Positions 46,255 to 59,195 of a stretch of DNA of 64,000 bases are shown piece by piece. Source of the stretch: Lepeophtheirus salmonis (taxonomy: Eukaryota; Arthropoda; Copepoda; Siphonostomatoida; Caligidae); contig NC_052135.2 in NCBI RefSeq assembly GCF_016086655.4, positions 69,661,702 through 69,725,701 on the forward strand, written 5' to 3'. The number at the start of each line of letters is the position of its first letter. The first letter of the stretch is position 1. Made by a program: the position numbers and the translations under genes. Under the pieces are notes generated by a model. The model worked only from the letters and a program-made list of their open reading frames with translations. It was not told the origin of the DNA and did not search any database.

Positions 46255-46689
46255 AGTAATGAGACAATTAACATTAATAAACAGTCCTTGTTTTTCAACC
46301 CTACTATGTATTTATTTTGGAGCCTATGTCTAACCCAAAAAAGAATTTATGTATTAACAAAAGCTATTTCCTAAAAAAAATATTGTCGTTACTACATATA
46401 TTCCAAAGAAATGAGGAGGCATACCCCATGGGCTTGCCAGTGGGGTGGACACAATAGTATAAATTAAATCTAATTGAATCAAATATACAAAATTTATCAT
46501 TGACAGTATAAATACTTAATATATATTATATTAATAATATTTAGTATAAATGATATTAATGTATGGGAAAAAAACGAAAATAGTAAAATTTGATTGAATG
46601 AGCATTTATATAAAAAAGTTATTCTGATAGGTAGAGTTGTAAAAAATATGAACTGTGGTTATGTTAAAAAAAAAAAAGAAAATTATCGT

Positions 46690-46860
46690 GTTAACCCTGA
46701 CAATTTGAAAAATATTTGAGTAAAACAGCTCTGCTTTCATGACGTTCTATTGTGTGTTAACTACGAGTAGCTTTGAGAGGAAGCAAAGAAACACTCTGTA
46801 TCTAGAAAAAACATAAACAGGAATTACTCTGATGTCGATCTTTAATTCTACTCTTAGGTA
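46690..46860 (+). repeat. Dispersed repeat family R, partial copy
   Basis: Carries GACAATTTGAAAAATATTTG, CAGCTCTGCTTTCATGACG, and AATTACTCTGATGTCGATC with AATTCTACTC, the block order of 34590-34760. A copy boundary could not be fixed. Confidence 0.4.
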
Positions 46861-46869
46861 GTTCAACAA

Positions 46870-48065
46870 AGGCTTACACTTATAACATACACGACGCCCC
46901 CCCCAAAAAAAAAAAAAAAAAATTCTTCAACGTCAACTTATACCTATTCAAGTATGAAAAAATAATGATAACAACTTTGAAAAACCCACGAATATATCCT
47001 TTGAATTTACATCACTAGGAAAGAACATGGAGAAATACTCTGGTAGTGAACGTGTTAACAGAAATGGAAAATAATCAATTGAAAAAGTCAAATTTATACC
47101 TATAATAATTCAGATTCCTTTTAGAGAAAAATCATTCTGCTTGCTTTTGTGTTGACAGGGAACATATGCATTATACATGCATATAAACCTCCATTAGTTG
47201 GGAAGCCGAGTTGGTATAAGACAAATGATTCCATGTCTTAGTAAAATATATTAAGTTGATTGTACATATAAAATGATAAGAAGGAAATAGAAACAAAAGT
47301 GAGTTATGATTCCAAACTTCTTCGTCCAAAAAGAAACAAAAAAGTGTTGCAAATTAAAAACATTTAATGAAAGGAAATGTTAGCATGATTTGCCCATTAG
47401 AGTAAATAATGTGCAAGGAGGCCTAAGTAACGCAAGTAAAGGAAACTTGATACCTTAATTTACAAATAAATACAATTCACACTTTGATAAATGCTTACAA
47501 GATACCCTACACACAAAAAAGAAGGATTTTACACTATATCTATATATAAAACCAATAGAACCTTGTCATTCCATATTTCTATTAACAGAGTTATATATAT
47601 ATCAACATTTGTGGCTCAAAATGACAATGTTTTCGTTAAATCACTTCAGATTCCTACCACGAGTGTTTCCTTGGGGTTTTTGTTCACCCCAATGTAGATA
47701 TCTTAGCAATATAAAACTTAAATTGCTTATATTTACATGGCGCCTTTTTGTTATATTTCTATACTTTCCCAATTGATTTTAAGTCTTAACAGATGTTCTT
47801 TCTTAGTTTTGATCTAAAATAATTGTTAATTGACACCATTATATAACAAATTTAAGCTACAAATAAAACTTGAGCTCATCTGAGTAATATTTAATTGGGG
47901 GTTTCTTCCGTAAATTAATGAAATATTGAAGGTAATATGACAGAAAAGAGGCAAAGTGATACAAACTATTCAATAATAATAGCAAAAACTTAATTAAATA
48001 CGGAAGTAAATGACAGCTGAAACAAAAATGTCTTTAAGTCTAAAAATGTCAAAATATCTGTAAAA
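46870..48065. other. AT-rich intergenic stretch, no gene seen
   Basis: An open frame at 47491-47697 (+) has no recognisable content. TCCAAAAAGAAACAAAAAAG near 47328 recurs near 32117 (CCAAAAAGAAACAAAG), a minor repeat hint. Confidence 0.35.
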
Positions 48066-48069
48066 AATC

Positions 48070-48420
48070 CAAAGTGTGTGTTAGACCTCCTCCCCGCTGG
48101 CGTCAGTGCCGGGCAGGCTTCTCCATTCGAACTGCCTACAACATCAAGAAGTCCTTTATAGCCCCATACAGCCAAGAAGAGCCAAAACTTCTACAGCAAC
48201 AATTTGTCTGACCTCTGGCCTACCTCCATTTCACTCTGACCTGAACCATCTACACATAGTGGTTTGAGGCGTTTTAATATAGAATCTCTGCTGCACCTCT
48301 GATCCAAATTTGGATTCGCTCCGAGCTGCTATCAAGACAGCATAGTACACCACCATGGACACATCCATCATCGTCAAAAACTCCCGGTCAGTCGCCGTAG
48401 TGTATAATTACGTGTCCCTC
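48070..48420 (-). other. GC-richer patch with coding-like minus strand
   Basis: This 350-bp patch is visibly less AT-rich than its surroundings. On the minus strand from about 48410 one frame reads DREFLTMMDVSMVVYYAVLI, then AARSESKFGSEVQQRFYIKT and TMCRWFRSE before a stop, over about 55 codons. The composition and abrupt edges suggest a mobile-element or gene fragment. I do not recognise the family. Confidence 0.35.
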
Positions 48421-48429
48421 CCTTTTAGA

Positions 48430-51400
48430 ATGAGTACGTGGCTACAAGGAATGACTGTGGAAATGAAGCAGTTAATAGTTTTTTTACTGACGTCATCGTG
48501 GGTCTTAAAAATTAAGTAACAAATTTATAAATTGTTTATATACTCACTCACTACCAGTTAATAGCAATTCAATGGGCGGGGGGGGGGAGTTGAGTTGAAT
48601 AAAAATGACATCTAATACTGATGACAACATAATAACACAATTTCTTATACTTATTGTCTTTCAAAAAGTGGAGGGGGAAGGTCATCCCCCTCTTGTTATG
48701 GCGCCGATGTTAATAACTAATGCATGATAACAGATGCATGAGTGCATTATTCTATGTATACTAGAAAATACTTGCACTTAAAGAAATATCATGTTCAACT
48801 GAAGTCCCAAGGTCTATTACGCGTGTTCCTAAATTTTCATCATTTTATATTTTATACTAGTAAGTTCATGTTCTAAAATATTAATTGTAGAAAGTCTACA
48901 AATTAATTTTTTAGCCTGCAAATAATGGATTATTAATAAACTATTAGTATCAAACAAGACATGTTCTAAACTGAAAAAGACATCTACTAATTACATTTCA
49001 TCTTTCTTTTCATATACATCGTTGAGGTATATAATATTTAATAAAAAACCATACAAAATGTTCTTTAAAACTTTGAGGATTAGTTCCAAAATTTTACAAT
49101 GCAGAAAGTATAAGATAAATATATAACGTACATAAAAGTTGAAGCAAAGAATTATACTCGCTAGATATTACGTGTAGGAATGAGAAAGGTGTCAAAATAC
49201 TCGTGAGAAAACATTTAAAAAAAGTATATGTTGAATACCTGAAAGATATTAGTGTTCCTATTAATTACTTCTCTCTGTTTTGAAAATTCAATAATGTTGT
49301 CCGTCATAGTTATCAACATATACTTTTCTTATTAAATTAACGGTCATAAAGATTGAAACAGCTTTCACATCCCAAACTACAAGGATATTGTAGTCTTGGG
49401 AGTGGATACACACCTTTAGAAAGTAGCAGAGCGTTAATTATAAATATATTTATTGTATGAAAAACTGTTCAAAAATGAAAAACCTTATCATGCTTTGAAA
49501 CTTTTCATTATTGGCTCGCATTACATTTCTTTTTTGGAGAAAGAAATGGTTAAGCGGTACTAAAAATTCTCATTTACTTATGGGTCATATAATTCCTACA
49601 AACAATAATTATTTTTTATATTAATGGTCTTATTCCATTTTTTTTATTGTATAAATATGTATATTCACTATGAAAAATACAAATATAAAAAATATTCAAA
49701 ATGTGGCATTGAGCTTATACCAGTGTTTCTCCAAAATAGTGCATTACGACGCAGTTGCCAAAAGAAAACAAGATAAAAGTTTTCCTTTAGTTATGCGTCT
49801 CTAAGAGACTTTTAAGAAAGAGGTCACAAGATAGTTCAAATAATAATGAAACAAAATACATGTACCTAAATTATGTTCACCTATATCTGTAACCTGGACA
49901 AAAAAGATAGAAAAACAATTACAAGACAGGCTGTACATCTTTTTTAAAGTGGAGGGGTCAATAATTTCACTAAAAAAAGGTTTTTTTTTACTATTCTGTC
50001 TGGGGTGACCAACTGTCCTCATATTTAACGACATTTTATCTTTTTATATCCTGTCAGAGGGATTTTTTTATAAATTCATGATATGTCCAGTACTTTTATA
50101 GGTTTAATAGATTTTCAGGATGTTATACGAGAAAGTGTTCGTAATAAAAAGAACGACTGGTCCCCCTAATAAAATTTGAGATTTTCTTTAACAAAATATT
50201 TTTTTAATTAAAGTCAATTTAAGAATATAGAAACATCAAAATCAATTGATGTGAATTAAAAAAAACCTAAAATGATCCTAAAGTCTCTAATACTCAAAAA
50301 TGGACAAAGAAAGTGATAAGAAGATTAGTAAATGATTAAGACAATAAATACCAAATACTCTCTTTATAGTGATTTGAATTGAGTGTTTCTTCTATGTAAA
50401 ATGACTAATAAATGGCATTACTCGATCATTCTTAAGAATTCGTTTAAATTCGTAAAAATCAAAATAATAACCCTTTTATATTATTGTATATATTTCTTAG
50501 ACTTCTATGACTAAAAACGTAAAATGTAGACAAGTAGTTATTGGATTAAGTTATTAAAAAGGAATAAAAATGATGATTTACTATCCGAACATAATAACTA
50601 AAAATCTCAATCAAAGAGGTTGTGTCCTTGAAAGTTTGAAAAAAAAATGTGTTCAATAAATAAATGAATAATACAAATTCCCATTTTTTTGTTTTTTTAT
50701 GTTTTTGTTGATAGAAGTCTAAAAATAAAAATATATACAATAATATAAAAGGTAAATCATTCTGATTTTCATATTGGTATTAGAAAAATTATTCTAAAAT
50801 AAGAAATTGAGGTATGTGTAGAATCTATTGGCAAATATTTATATATATCTTTTGTCCAAAAAATGGGTAAAAATAAGAGAAAATAATATTGATAGATGGG
50901 AGTATACAATTTTAGTACTGTGGTCCGCTCAACTGGATGTTTCTCCTTACCTCCATTTCACAGGATACTCTTGATACTTTGATCATAAAATTTATTAATC
51001 AAAAATAATTATATTTTAGTTTAATGTCTTTTGTGATTAATAAATTAAATTCTTGTATTGATTTGTCTTTTTGAGGTACTTCAGAAATAGAGGAAGCTTA
51101 ACACTTGAAAATTATGTTTCTTTCAAAAAATCTAGTCTAATGGCTACAACAACAAAGTTAGTGTATAAACAAGGGGATCAGATTGTGTCCAAAATGTCTA
51201 TTTTTTTGCTGCCAAAGATACGATTTGAAATTTTTTAAAGAATTCAATGAACTTGAATAAGTAAGAATCACGAGTGATCGAAGATACATAACTGATATTT
51301 GATAATATTTGAGGAATATACGTGAAATATAAAAAAATAATTATTACATATTGTATCACTATTAGAGAGTTGTATCCGGCTTGATTCATTTTTTTTTAGA

Positions 51401-53160
51401 TTTCATTAATAATTAATGTGCTATAATTTATACAGGAGTATACATAATATTACTTCTATTGAAAGATAAAGACCACATCTGTTTAAGAAGGTAGAACTTA
51501 CGCCGTCATTTTTGGATAATTTAAAATGAATATTTTGATGAATTGATTTTTGAAATTTTAAATAATTTAAATTTGCTTAACTTTACTTTGGCCACTTGAT
51601 GTCATAGTTAAATAGATGAGTTAGAATCAAAGTTGTATGGAAAAAATATTAGCAGAGCTGTATAAAACATGTCAAGTGCTTTATGGATCTTGGACAACAC
51701 TAGTTTATATTGAGATTCCATTTGCTTGTTGATTGAGAAGCAAAGTCAGGGAATGACTTTTCCAGTATAAAATTCCGTGGACATAACCAAATTTGGATGA
51801 TTCTAGATATACAATGGTTTAGTGCAGGAGAAAAGTATCTGGGTCATATCAGCAGTAAAATTGGAAATATTAGAATTGGAAACAAATATGTTCCGTGTAT
51901 AGAATTCCTAATTCCTCTTGTGAATTCGTTATTTAATATTTTATTCTACTTTGAACTTATTTCAGACTTCCGTTCTATAATTACAATAATGACAAGTAAA
52001 AAACCTAGAATTATAATTTTATTACAAAAAATTAGAATTTTATCATTAGTGCGTTGATTCCAAAATTAGCTTTATTCGTTAGTGAACGTGATGAATGATT
52101 GTACTTCATACATACCAGCCAATGCTGAAGTTAATACTTTGAAAATATGAAAATTGAAGATTGGTCTCCTTTTGTATTTGCAACCGAAACACAACAGTTG
52201 TTCAATATGTGACCAATTTCATTTTTGGACATTTTCAAAATTAATCATGAAGTATATTTTTTATAAGTTTGGACACTCTTTTCTCATGATTTATTAAAAC
52301 TATATGTAATAAAAGATTTGAAATCATAACCAAACCCTTCGATAAAAATTTAATTTTTATTGTGAGCTGTCGATTTGTCTATTTCTATTTCTTATCAGTA
52401 TTTTAAATGTTGATTGGTTGAATTCAAATAAGGATTTGTTAAAATACTGTGAATAATTTCCAACACTAATTAAATAATAATTTTCTAATTAGAAAGATAA
52501 AAAAGAAAATTACTAAGTACCAACTGCTATTGGGCTATTTTTTTGTTTCTTTTTGGAGCAAAGGTTGTGATTTATAATAAAATTAACAGGATGATATTAA
52601 TTAAAATAATTTAATTTTTCACAATGGTATATCACAATCATGCATGTTTTTGGCATCTGTAGATTTTCTAATTTCCTTGCTCCTGATTAGTCTTCTGAAT
52701 GTTGATTGGTTGTACTTGAATTATCTGTTGTTAAGGAGTGTCTCTACTATTAAATAAAGAATAGCCCAATAGCTGTGGAGTATAAGACGTAATTGGCAAA
52801 CTAACAGTTTATTTACGATCTTTTTTCAAGAAAGTTTAAAAGATGCAATAAATAATCTAATGTGTGTGTAGCTTGTAGTCTTCCAAAGGCAAACAAAAAC
52901 TGTCAATAGAAAATACCAAAATAAATAATAAACTTGGTAGTTCAATTATTTCTAACAGAAATCAGTTAGATACTCTAACCTTTCAAAAAAGGAAAGCTAA
53001 AAAATAGATTAAAATTGAGTGTACCCAATACAAAATGAAAGAAAAAACAGTTATTGATATGACTACTGAAATACAAATAATGTTATTTGTATGTAACGTA
53101 GCATCCATAAGAAAAAAGAGTTAAATGGCGTAAAAATACAAAAAAAAACTACGGGTTTCA
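48430..53160. other. AT-rich intergenic stretch, dispersed repeats only
   Basis: No supportable gene. A G-run (48578-48587) and a TGACGTCA near 48489 are the only notable short signals in the first part. Repeats of the GAACGYTGATTGGTTG family lie at about 52395-52600 and 52690-52745. Open frames here are short and Phe/Ile/Lys/Asn-rich, as expected by chance in this composition. Confidence 0.4.
52395..52600 (+). repeat. Dispersed repeat (CTGAACGYTGATTGGTTG family), copy
   Basis: ATGTTGATTGGTTGAATTCA followed by AATAAGG and, 150 bp on, AAAGGTTGTGATTTATAAT, in the same order as 22945-23110. A further short copy follows at 52690-52745 (CTGAATGTTGATTGGTTG). Confidence 0.5.
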
Positions 53161-53164
53161 ATTT

Positions 53165-53365
53165 GCAAACCGAGGGCTTAAACTATTTTTTAGTATTAGA
53201 GGGGTTACTTGGATGTCTTGAATGAATTGGCGGTGGTTTTTAAGGATTCAGGAGTACCCCTAAGTACCCAACGTAACCCGAGTGCTTATAACTACTTTTT
53301 GGTATTAAAGGGGTATTTGCAGTGGTTTTTAGTAATTCCACAATACCCCCAGGCCAATCTGAGAG
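53165..53365 (+). repeat. Imperfect tandem duplication, about 105 bp unit
   Basis: GGCTTAAACTATTTTTTAG, TATTAGAGGGGTTA, GGTGGTTTTTAAGGATTC and GTACCCC are repeated as GTGCTTATAACTACTTTTTG, TATTAAAGGGGTAT, AGTGGTTTTTAGTAATTC and ATACCCC. The open frame 53209-53430 simply follows these units; no protein family seen. Confidence 0.55.
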
Positions 53366-53439
53366 TGGAGTGCATTCAACCATATTTTATATCCTTACAA
53401 ATCCTCTCGATCCATTTCTTAGAAGATTAGATTGAATTT

Positions 53440-55940
53440 AAAAAAATTACAAGGACATGTTATTGTAATAATATTACTCACACTTGAAGGCTCTCCTTTG
53501 GGAGATGGAACAAACAAATATGTTTAGATGTTTTTTATAAATAATATTAGGGGAATTTATAATGTGTTATTATTCATCATGAATATTTTTCCATACTAGT
53601 AATTTTCTCCAGGGCAGTTTTTTTAGTACCTACAATATTAAATAAGAAAAAAACCTCTGAAATTGAGTTTGCAGATTGCATACATTATTTCACTATTAAA
53701 GTATAAACTATTTATACTTCAGGCTTATATATAAAATACAACACTGATACCAACTAAATCTTTTACAAAATAGTTTTGTCTATTTCTAGTATTAAAGTAA
53801 TCCTAGAATCGTGACTTGATTTTAAATAATATTATAATCGATTCCAGTTTTCTATGGTAGGAATATAACTGGGATTGTTCATTCTTACGAACTCGTGTGC
53901 TAAGATGTGGCTTTATTAAGGGCTTCCAAATGGAATTAATATACAAATAAGTGTATTTAAAGAGTTCAATTTAGACACAATTAACAAACCTCATTAACAT
54001 AATTTAGGTAGTATGAAATGCTCCCTTTTTTCAATCTTCTATCATATCTTATAGTTAGAGATAGATACTTTTCGTAGAGCGCGAGGATAAGGCCGAGGGA
54101 GGCTTACTAAATTAATATACATATTGACATAAGCTTCAGTTATAAAAATTTGTACCCTAAGGAAAAAATGTATTACTGCTATAGAGATAAGTCCCTTTAA
54201 CATATAAAATAACACTAATGCAGGGGAAATATATTGTAAAATTATATTTAAACATACCTATTTTTAAAAATGAACAAAAACTAGGCGGGAATTTATCATT
54301 CAGAAAGAGATGTTAATACCCCGACAATCATTTAAATAATGAACATGAGAGAAAAAAGAATGGTAAAACCAAGGGTTTTCTCTTGTTTAATCTTAAAATT
54401 GTTAATTTTCTCTAATTTTTACCCAAACATAGATGGGGGCGCGATAAAAGTAGAGATAGAGTTGAGTTTAAGAATATAATAAAAAAAGAACCGTTTGTAA
54501 GATTATTAGCTCTATTTGTATTATTTATGATTTATGGTCAATAATATAATATAAAACAGAGGTCACACATTCAATAAAAGTAGTAGAGCTATTTAATGTG
54601 GGCTCACACAATGACAGAGTTAAATGTTATGTTCAAACTTTTCCCCCCATTTTTATAAAAGAATTACAAAAGTCCCGACGTTGAATTTTACCTACGTTCG
54701 TCGTTGTTTTAATCCATATTGATAGTTATATATATAACGAAATATTTTTGCTATTTATTCAAAATATATTTTATGTTCTCAGGGAATATATCAATCAATA
54801 TTTTGAATAGTAAAAACAAAAAATTAATTTTAATTGTTAAAAATAGATCCGAATTTAGGATATTTTTAATGTAATACTATTTGAATAACATGATAACCTG
54901 ATTGAGTAAAATAAGCAATAGTTTTAGATTCAGTACAAAAACTGATATATAATTTACTTTTATTTATTTGACATTGATAACATTGCAAGAAATTAGTGTT
55001 CTAAACATGAATTGGTTGATTTTGAGTTAACTCTTTTTAAGTTCTAAACACTTATCTACAGTTATTGAATCATAATTATATAGATGGAAAGATTTGAACC
55101 ATACTTGCCTAACTCACAACTGATTTTGGTCCTTTTTTCTACTATTATTCGTATGCAAGCTTAATTTAACGACGTTATGTACACAGTTCATGAACAAACT
55201 TATTTAAAAATTGTTCATGGATGTGAAACTTTGTCCATCGGACAATATTTGTAATATTGACTAAAATATATACCTTTTAAAGTTATAAATCATAACGTAA
55301 GTTAAGCAAATAATCTTCATTCAAGTACACCATAAACTATCTTTGATCTTTAAATACATAAGCTAAGCTAATGTATGTATGCCTTTTTTTAATTTTTTTT
55401 TGACAAACAAGAATAAATAAAGACACTACGACTTAAGTATTTGATTAATGGTGATTGCCCTTTTAACAAAACAAAATTAAGAACGTTTGAATGATATGAA
55501 TGTTTCCAAAGAGTAATATGCATATGAGTAAATATAAATAAAAATTATCTAGTGTTAAGTTTAATTTTTAATGATAAATAATATCCGTCTCTTTTACAAA
55601 TTTTATATTACATTCAATTTCTTTATAATTATTCAAAATAATACATAAAGAGCACTTTGAAATTTTTTATCATCAAGTGTCATGACTTTTTTTAAACAAC
55701 TTCAAATGGATATATGGGGTATTGGATTTAGTGGTGCGTTAGTCCTGATTTATTCGGTTCAATCCATTCTTAGGACCAATTTTTATTAGTTCTTGAGATA
55801 GTGTCATTATTATTCAACTTCCATTATATTCCAAACCTGATAAAACATTCCTCTGTGCTCATAAAAGACGGAGTATAAACCTTTAAAATTTGTTTCATAC
55901 TTATAATTGTAAGTCCTCGTAGAAATCAGAGTTCGTTGAA
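53440..55940. other. AT-rich intergenic stretch, no gene seen
   Basis: Nothing supportable beyond a weak GAATTGGTTGATT repeat copy at 54995-55060 and a GGTCCTAAG-type block near 55740-55800 that goes with the family-R copy next to it. Confidence 0.4.
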
Positions 55941-55949
55941 GTATTTCTT

Positions 55950-56235
55950 GCCAAAGTCCTTGTTTATTACCTTATCTCCCTCCTCTCTCAGCACAGCTAA
56001 TTGTAGATGACCTAATTAAACGGCATGACAGTTAACCTACCCTCCTCCTAAAAAAAATTCTAATTGTCAGAGTCACGATGTTGATTTTCGAGGTTTTTTT
56101 TGACATATCCAAAATATACACGATTTTAATTACTAAAAATGTTCCTACATTTGCTCTCATCGGCTCTTTCGTCATAATAAGAATCCATGACCATTGTTAA
56201 AGACTCAAATGTAGCATTGTTCCAGTCCCTATTTA
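55950..56235 (-). repeat. Dispersed repeat family R, copy 2 (reverse)
   Basis: Reverse-complement counterpart of 31255-31545: GTTTATTACCTTATCTCCC, CTCTCTCAGCACAGCT, AAAAATGTTCCTACATTTG, GTCATAATAAGAATCC, GACCATTGTTAAAGACTCAA. A GGACTAGACTGGACGAGACT block follows at about 56370-56420, with similar blocks at 29750 and 34.0-34.1 kb. Confidence 0.65.
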
Positions 56236-56439
56236 TTAGGTCCATTTGACTTGTATACTTTTTATACTTTCATTAATATAAATGATCAAACAAAGCAGAA
56301 ATAAAATTGTGGAACGTCATAAAAGACTAAACTATATAAATTGATGAATTATACGTACGACTGAACTGAGCCGGACTAGACTGGACGAGACTACAGTCTT
56401 CAGTCCAAAATAAGGACCGAAACTAAACCAATTATTCTC

Positions 56440-58930
56440 TTTTTTACAAAAATATTCATTATATATTTTATAATGCTCCCTACATATTTTGTATAACTTT
56501 AAATTATGAATTTAATTTGATTTAAAGCACTTACCTCACTATTGAAAATTATCGTGATAACTGCATCACTTATTCATGCTGATTGAAGCAATATACAATA
56601 TAATGATGTAATTATAAATAAAAGCATTTATTTTATCATCATAACTAAAAGTTTCACTAATTTTTATTAAATATTTATGGAGTTATTATTCAAAATAAAT
56701 ATCTTAATAATCTTTAAAGAAGACGGACTTGACTCAACCAACATAATAAAAATAGATGTTTAGAGGATCAGTAACATTTAATTGATTTTGTCTCTATTGG
56801 AGACGTCCACAGAAATAATAATATATCAATATTCTAATTACGATCATTGATGAGGGAAGTAACCATTTTTAAAACTTTGGTAATATCTCAAATGAAGAAA
56901 AAATCAATCATAGTTATTTACTAAAACTACAACATTGCCGTCTACATTAATAGTTCCATGTGTAGAAATCCCACTAATTCAAAATACTTGCATGATATCA
57001 AATCTCATAGATCTCTAGCATCATTGGAACTATTCGCTTTCAAAGAATTTTGTAAATTTTAAATTATGAAAATGAATTGAAAGATCGTCTTTTGTATTTT
57101 AAAAATTGAATGAACACCCTTACTAAATTTTCATAAATTGTACCGATAACATTCCGGAGCTAAATTGCAATTAGTTTAATTGAATAAGTTAGATAATTTT
57201 TTGGGCGTATTTCTTTTCGACGACAAACACACGTTCCTTACTACTCCAACACATAATTTAGCAATTGACTACATTTTTACAAAAACTTTAGAACTTCGCC
57301 TATAAACGGCTAGTACTATAGTCTGGTTACATTGCCTTATATATATGGCAGTTATCCTGTTGCACTCTGTATAAGAATACGAGGAAAATTGCAACCCTTG
57401 TACTGAGCGTTATAACATCAATAATTACTAGTCTATAAAAGAGTTTTGAAATTTGATAACGTTAAATCAACTAATTGCAAATTAATATTAATTGAGCAAA
57501 GTTGTTTTTCTTCTCTCTGAATGTCTTAATCTATGAGAACAAGTCAGCGGATGGACTGTATATAGTGCTCCATGATGTAAATCACATTCATATTTTGATA
57601 TAATATATAATCATGGAGTCGTATTAATAAAATATTGCAGTATGTGGGAAGTGCAAATATAATAAGAATATTGTTTTGTTATTGGTCTTTTGTATATATA
57701 TCATAAGTCATGTGCATTTTTTGTATGTACTAAATAATTAAATATAAACGCAGGTTTGTTGAAATGCATTTTGTTGGGTTTATTAGTGAGCTCTCTTAAG
57801 ACAAAAATACACACCCCAACATATAAAATTTATCCTCATTCTTTCATTATTGAGGATAAAGCATGCCATATGAATTTAGTCATTTAGTTGGTGCCTAATT
57901 ACTTTGGCCAATACAGGGGGTACTCCCACTAGTAATTAATAATTCAAATAATACAGGATACTATTAAAAAAAAAACCGAAAAACTGACTGCAATATTATA
58001 AAAGTATTACTCTTGTAAAAAGTGTTTTTTACCCCTCAAAATCAGTGTTATACACTAAGAAAAGTAAACAAAAGTTTTTGTTTACTTTTTAATAATAATC
58101 TGCACTGTATAATCATACAATTCTGTAGAAAATTTTATGGCTGTAGCTTTTTGAAGATCGAAAAAAATGTTAATATTCCCATAATCTGAAAGGCAATTTT
58201 TTAAAATTTTACAAAAAAACACGGTTCTCAATATTGCTACAATAAGCTAATTAATATCACAAAAAGGGAAAAGTGGGCACACCAGCCCCAATTTTCACTC
58301 ATGAAGAATAAGAAAGTGACATTGGCGTTTGTCTAAGCATATCTGTCATATGTATAATTTTAAAACAGTATATATATGTACATTGTACATATATCTGTAA
58401 ATGCATGATTTTTATATATGGATTGCTTTGAAAATAAATAGCTTAAAGGAGAAATATCCGACTTTGATTCATTATTATGATTAAATCGTTTTTATGTGGT
58501 TTTTTTTTTTAAACTTCTTAAAATAAAAGAAATATATAACTTGCTCTTAAGGGGTTAGTGGCTTATGTTAAAATAAATGTTAAAATTTGCATATTTTCAT
58601 CTCATGACAACTTTGTACTTTAACGATCCTATGAAGTGTCTTTTATCTATAAATATTCAAAATTAGTGAGAGTACACGGCATTCCTCGAAAAAGTTAGCC
58701 GTTGACAAATCGACAAACAAACTTTCCTTTAATAATATAGATATATACTCCTCTTTTCTTTTCTTTTTAATGTGACGCACTGAGCTTTAGCTACATACGC
58801 TCGTTGCTACATTATTTTTTCTTAGATTGAGTAGTCACACAGTTTTAAAATATTAAGCACACATTCAAAAATGAAGCCTCGACAAACAAACACATAAAGA
58901 GACTTTGCTTGATTCATATAGAAAATATCT
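56440..58930. other. AT-rich intergenic stretch with one palindrome
   Basis: No gene supported. It contains the hairpin at 58060-58089. Confidence 0.4.
58060..58089. repeat. Perfect 14-bp-arm palindrome
   Basis: AAAAGTAAACAAAA (58060-58073), a 2-base gap, then its exact reverse complement (58076-58089). It could form a cruciform or mark the centre of a foldback; no longer arms were seen. Confidence 0.8.
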
Positions 58931-58931
58931 A

Positions 58932-59135
58932 AACATCATGTAACCGGGCTTGCTAGAATTTTAAATTTAATGTATATGACCGACTATTGGGCAATACAGG
59001 TAGATTTTGACAAAACATGCAACCACTCATAGTCTATGACGTCAATATTAAAAACCGTGTTGGAAGACAAACATCAGTAGTACATGCATTATGGTATAAC
59101 CTAGTTGTGGTATTTCTATTAATCTTCTAATGTAT
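58932..59135 (+). repeat. MITE-like family M, copy C
   Basis: ACATCATGTAACCGGGCTTG, CAACCACTCATAGTCTATGA with CGTCAATATTAAAA, GTGTTGGAAG, and TATTTCTATTAATCTTC at the right end. It lacks the left terminal repeat and the internal duplication of copy B. It stops about 60 bp before the Tc1/mariner element at 59196. Confidence 0.7.
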
Positions 59136-59195
59136 CATATATGTATATTTAGTTGGGGAAAAAGTTAGTTTGTTATTTTTTTTATAAAATAAGTC

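Larger units (their letters stand above)
44180..46259 (+). mobile_element. Short LTR element with interrupted 5' LTR
   Basis: Outer limits are TG at 44185 and ACA at 46254, flanked by AGTAA on both sides (44180-44184, 46255-46259), the length of a typical Ty3/gypsy target duplication. Parts: 5' LTR in two pieces (44185-44220 and 45191-45340), a TTGGCGACGAGGATGGG motif right after it (45341), a gag-like frame, a short repeat region, a polypurine tract TTGGGGGGTGA (45991-46001) and a 3' LTR (46002-46254). No protease, RT or integrase is present, so it could only have moved with help. A 970-bp opposite-strand gag fragment sits inside the 5' LTR. Confidence 0.72.
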
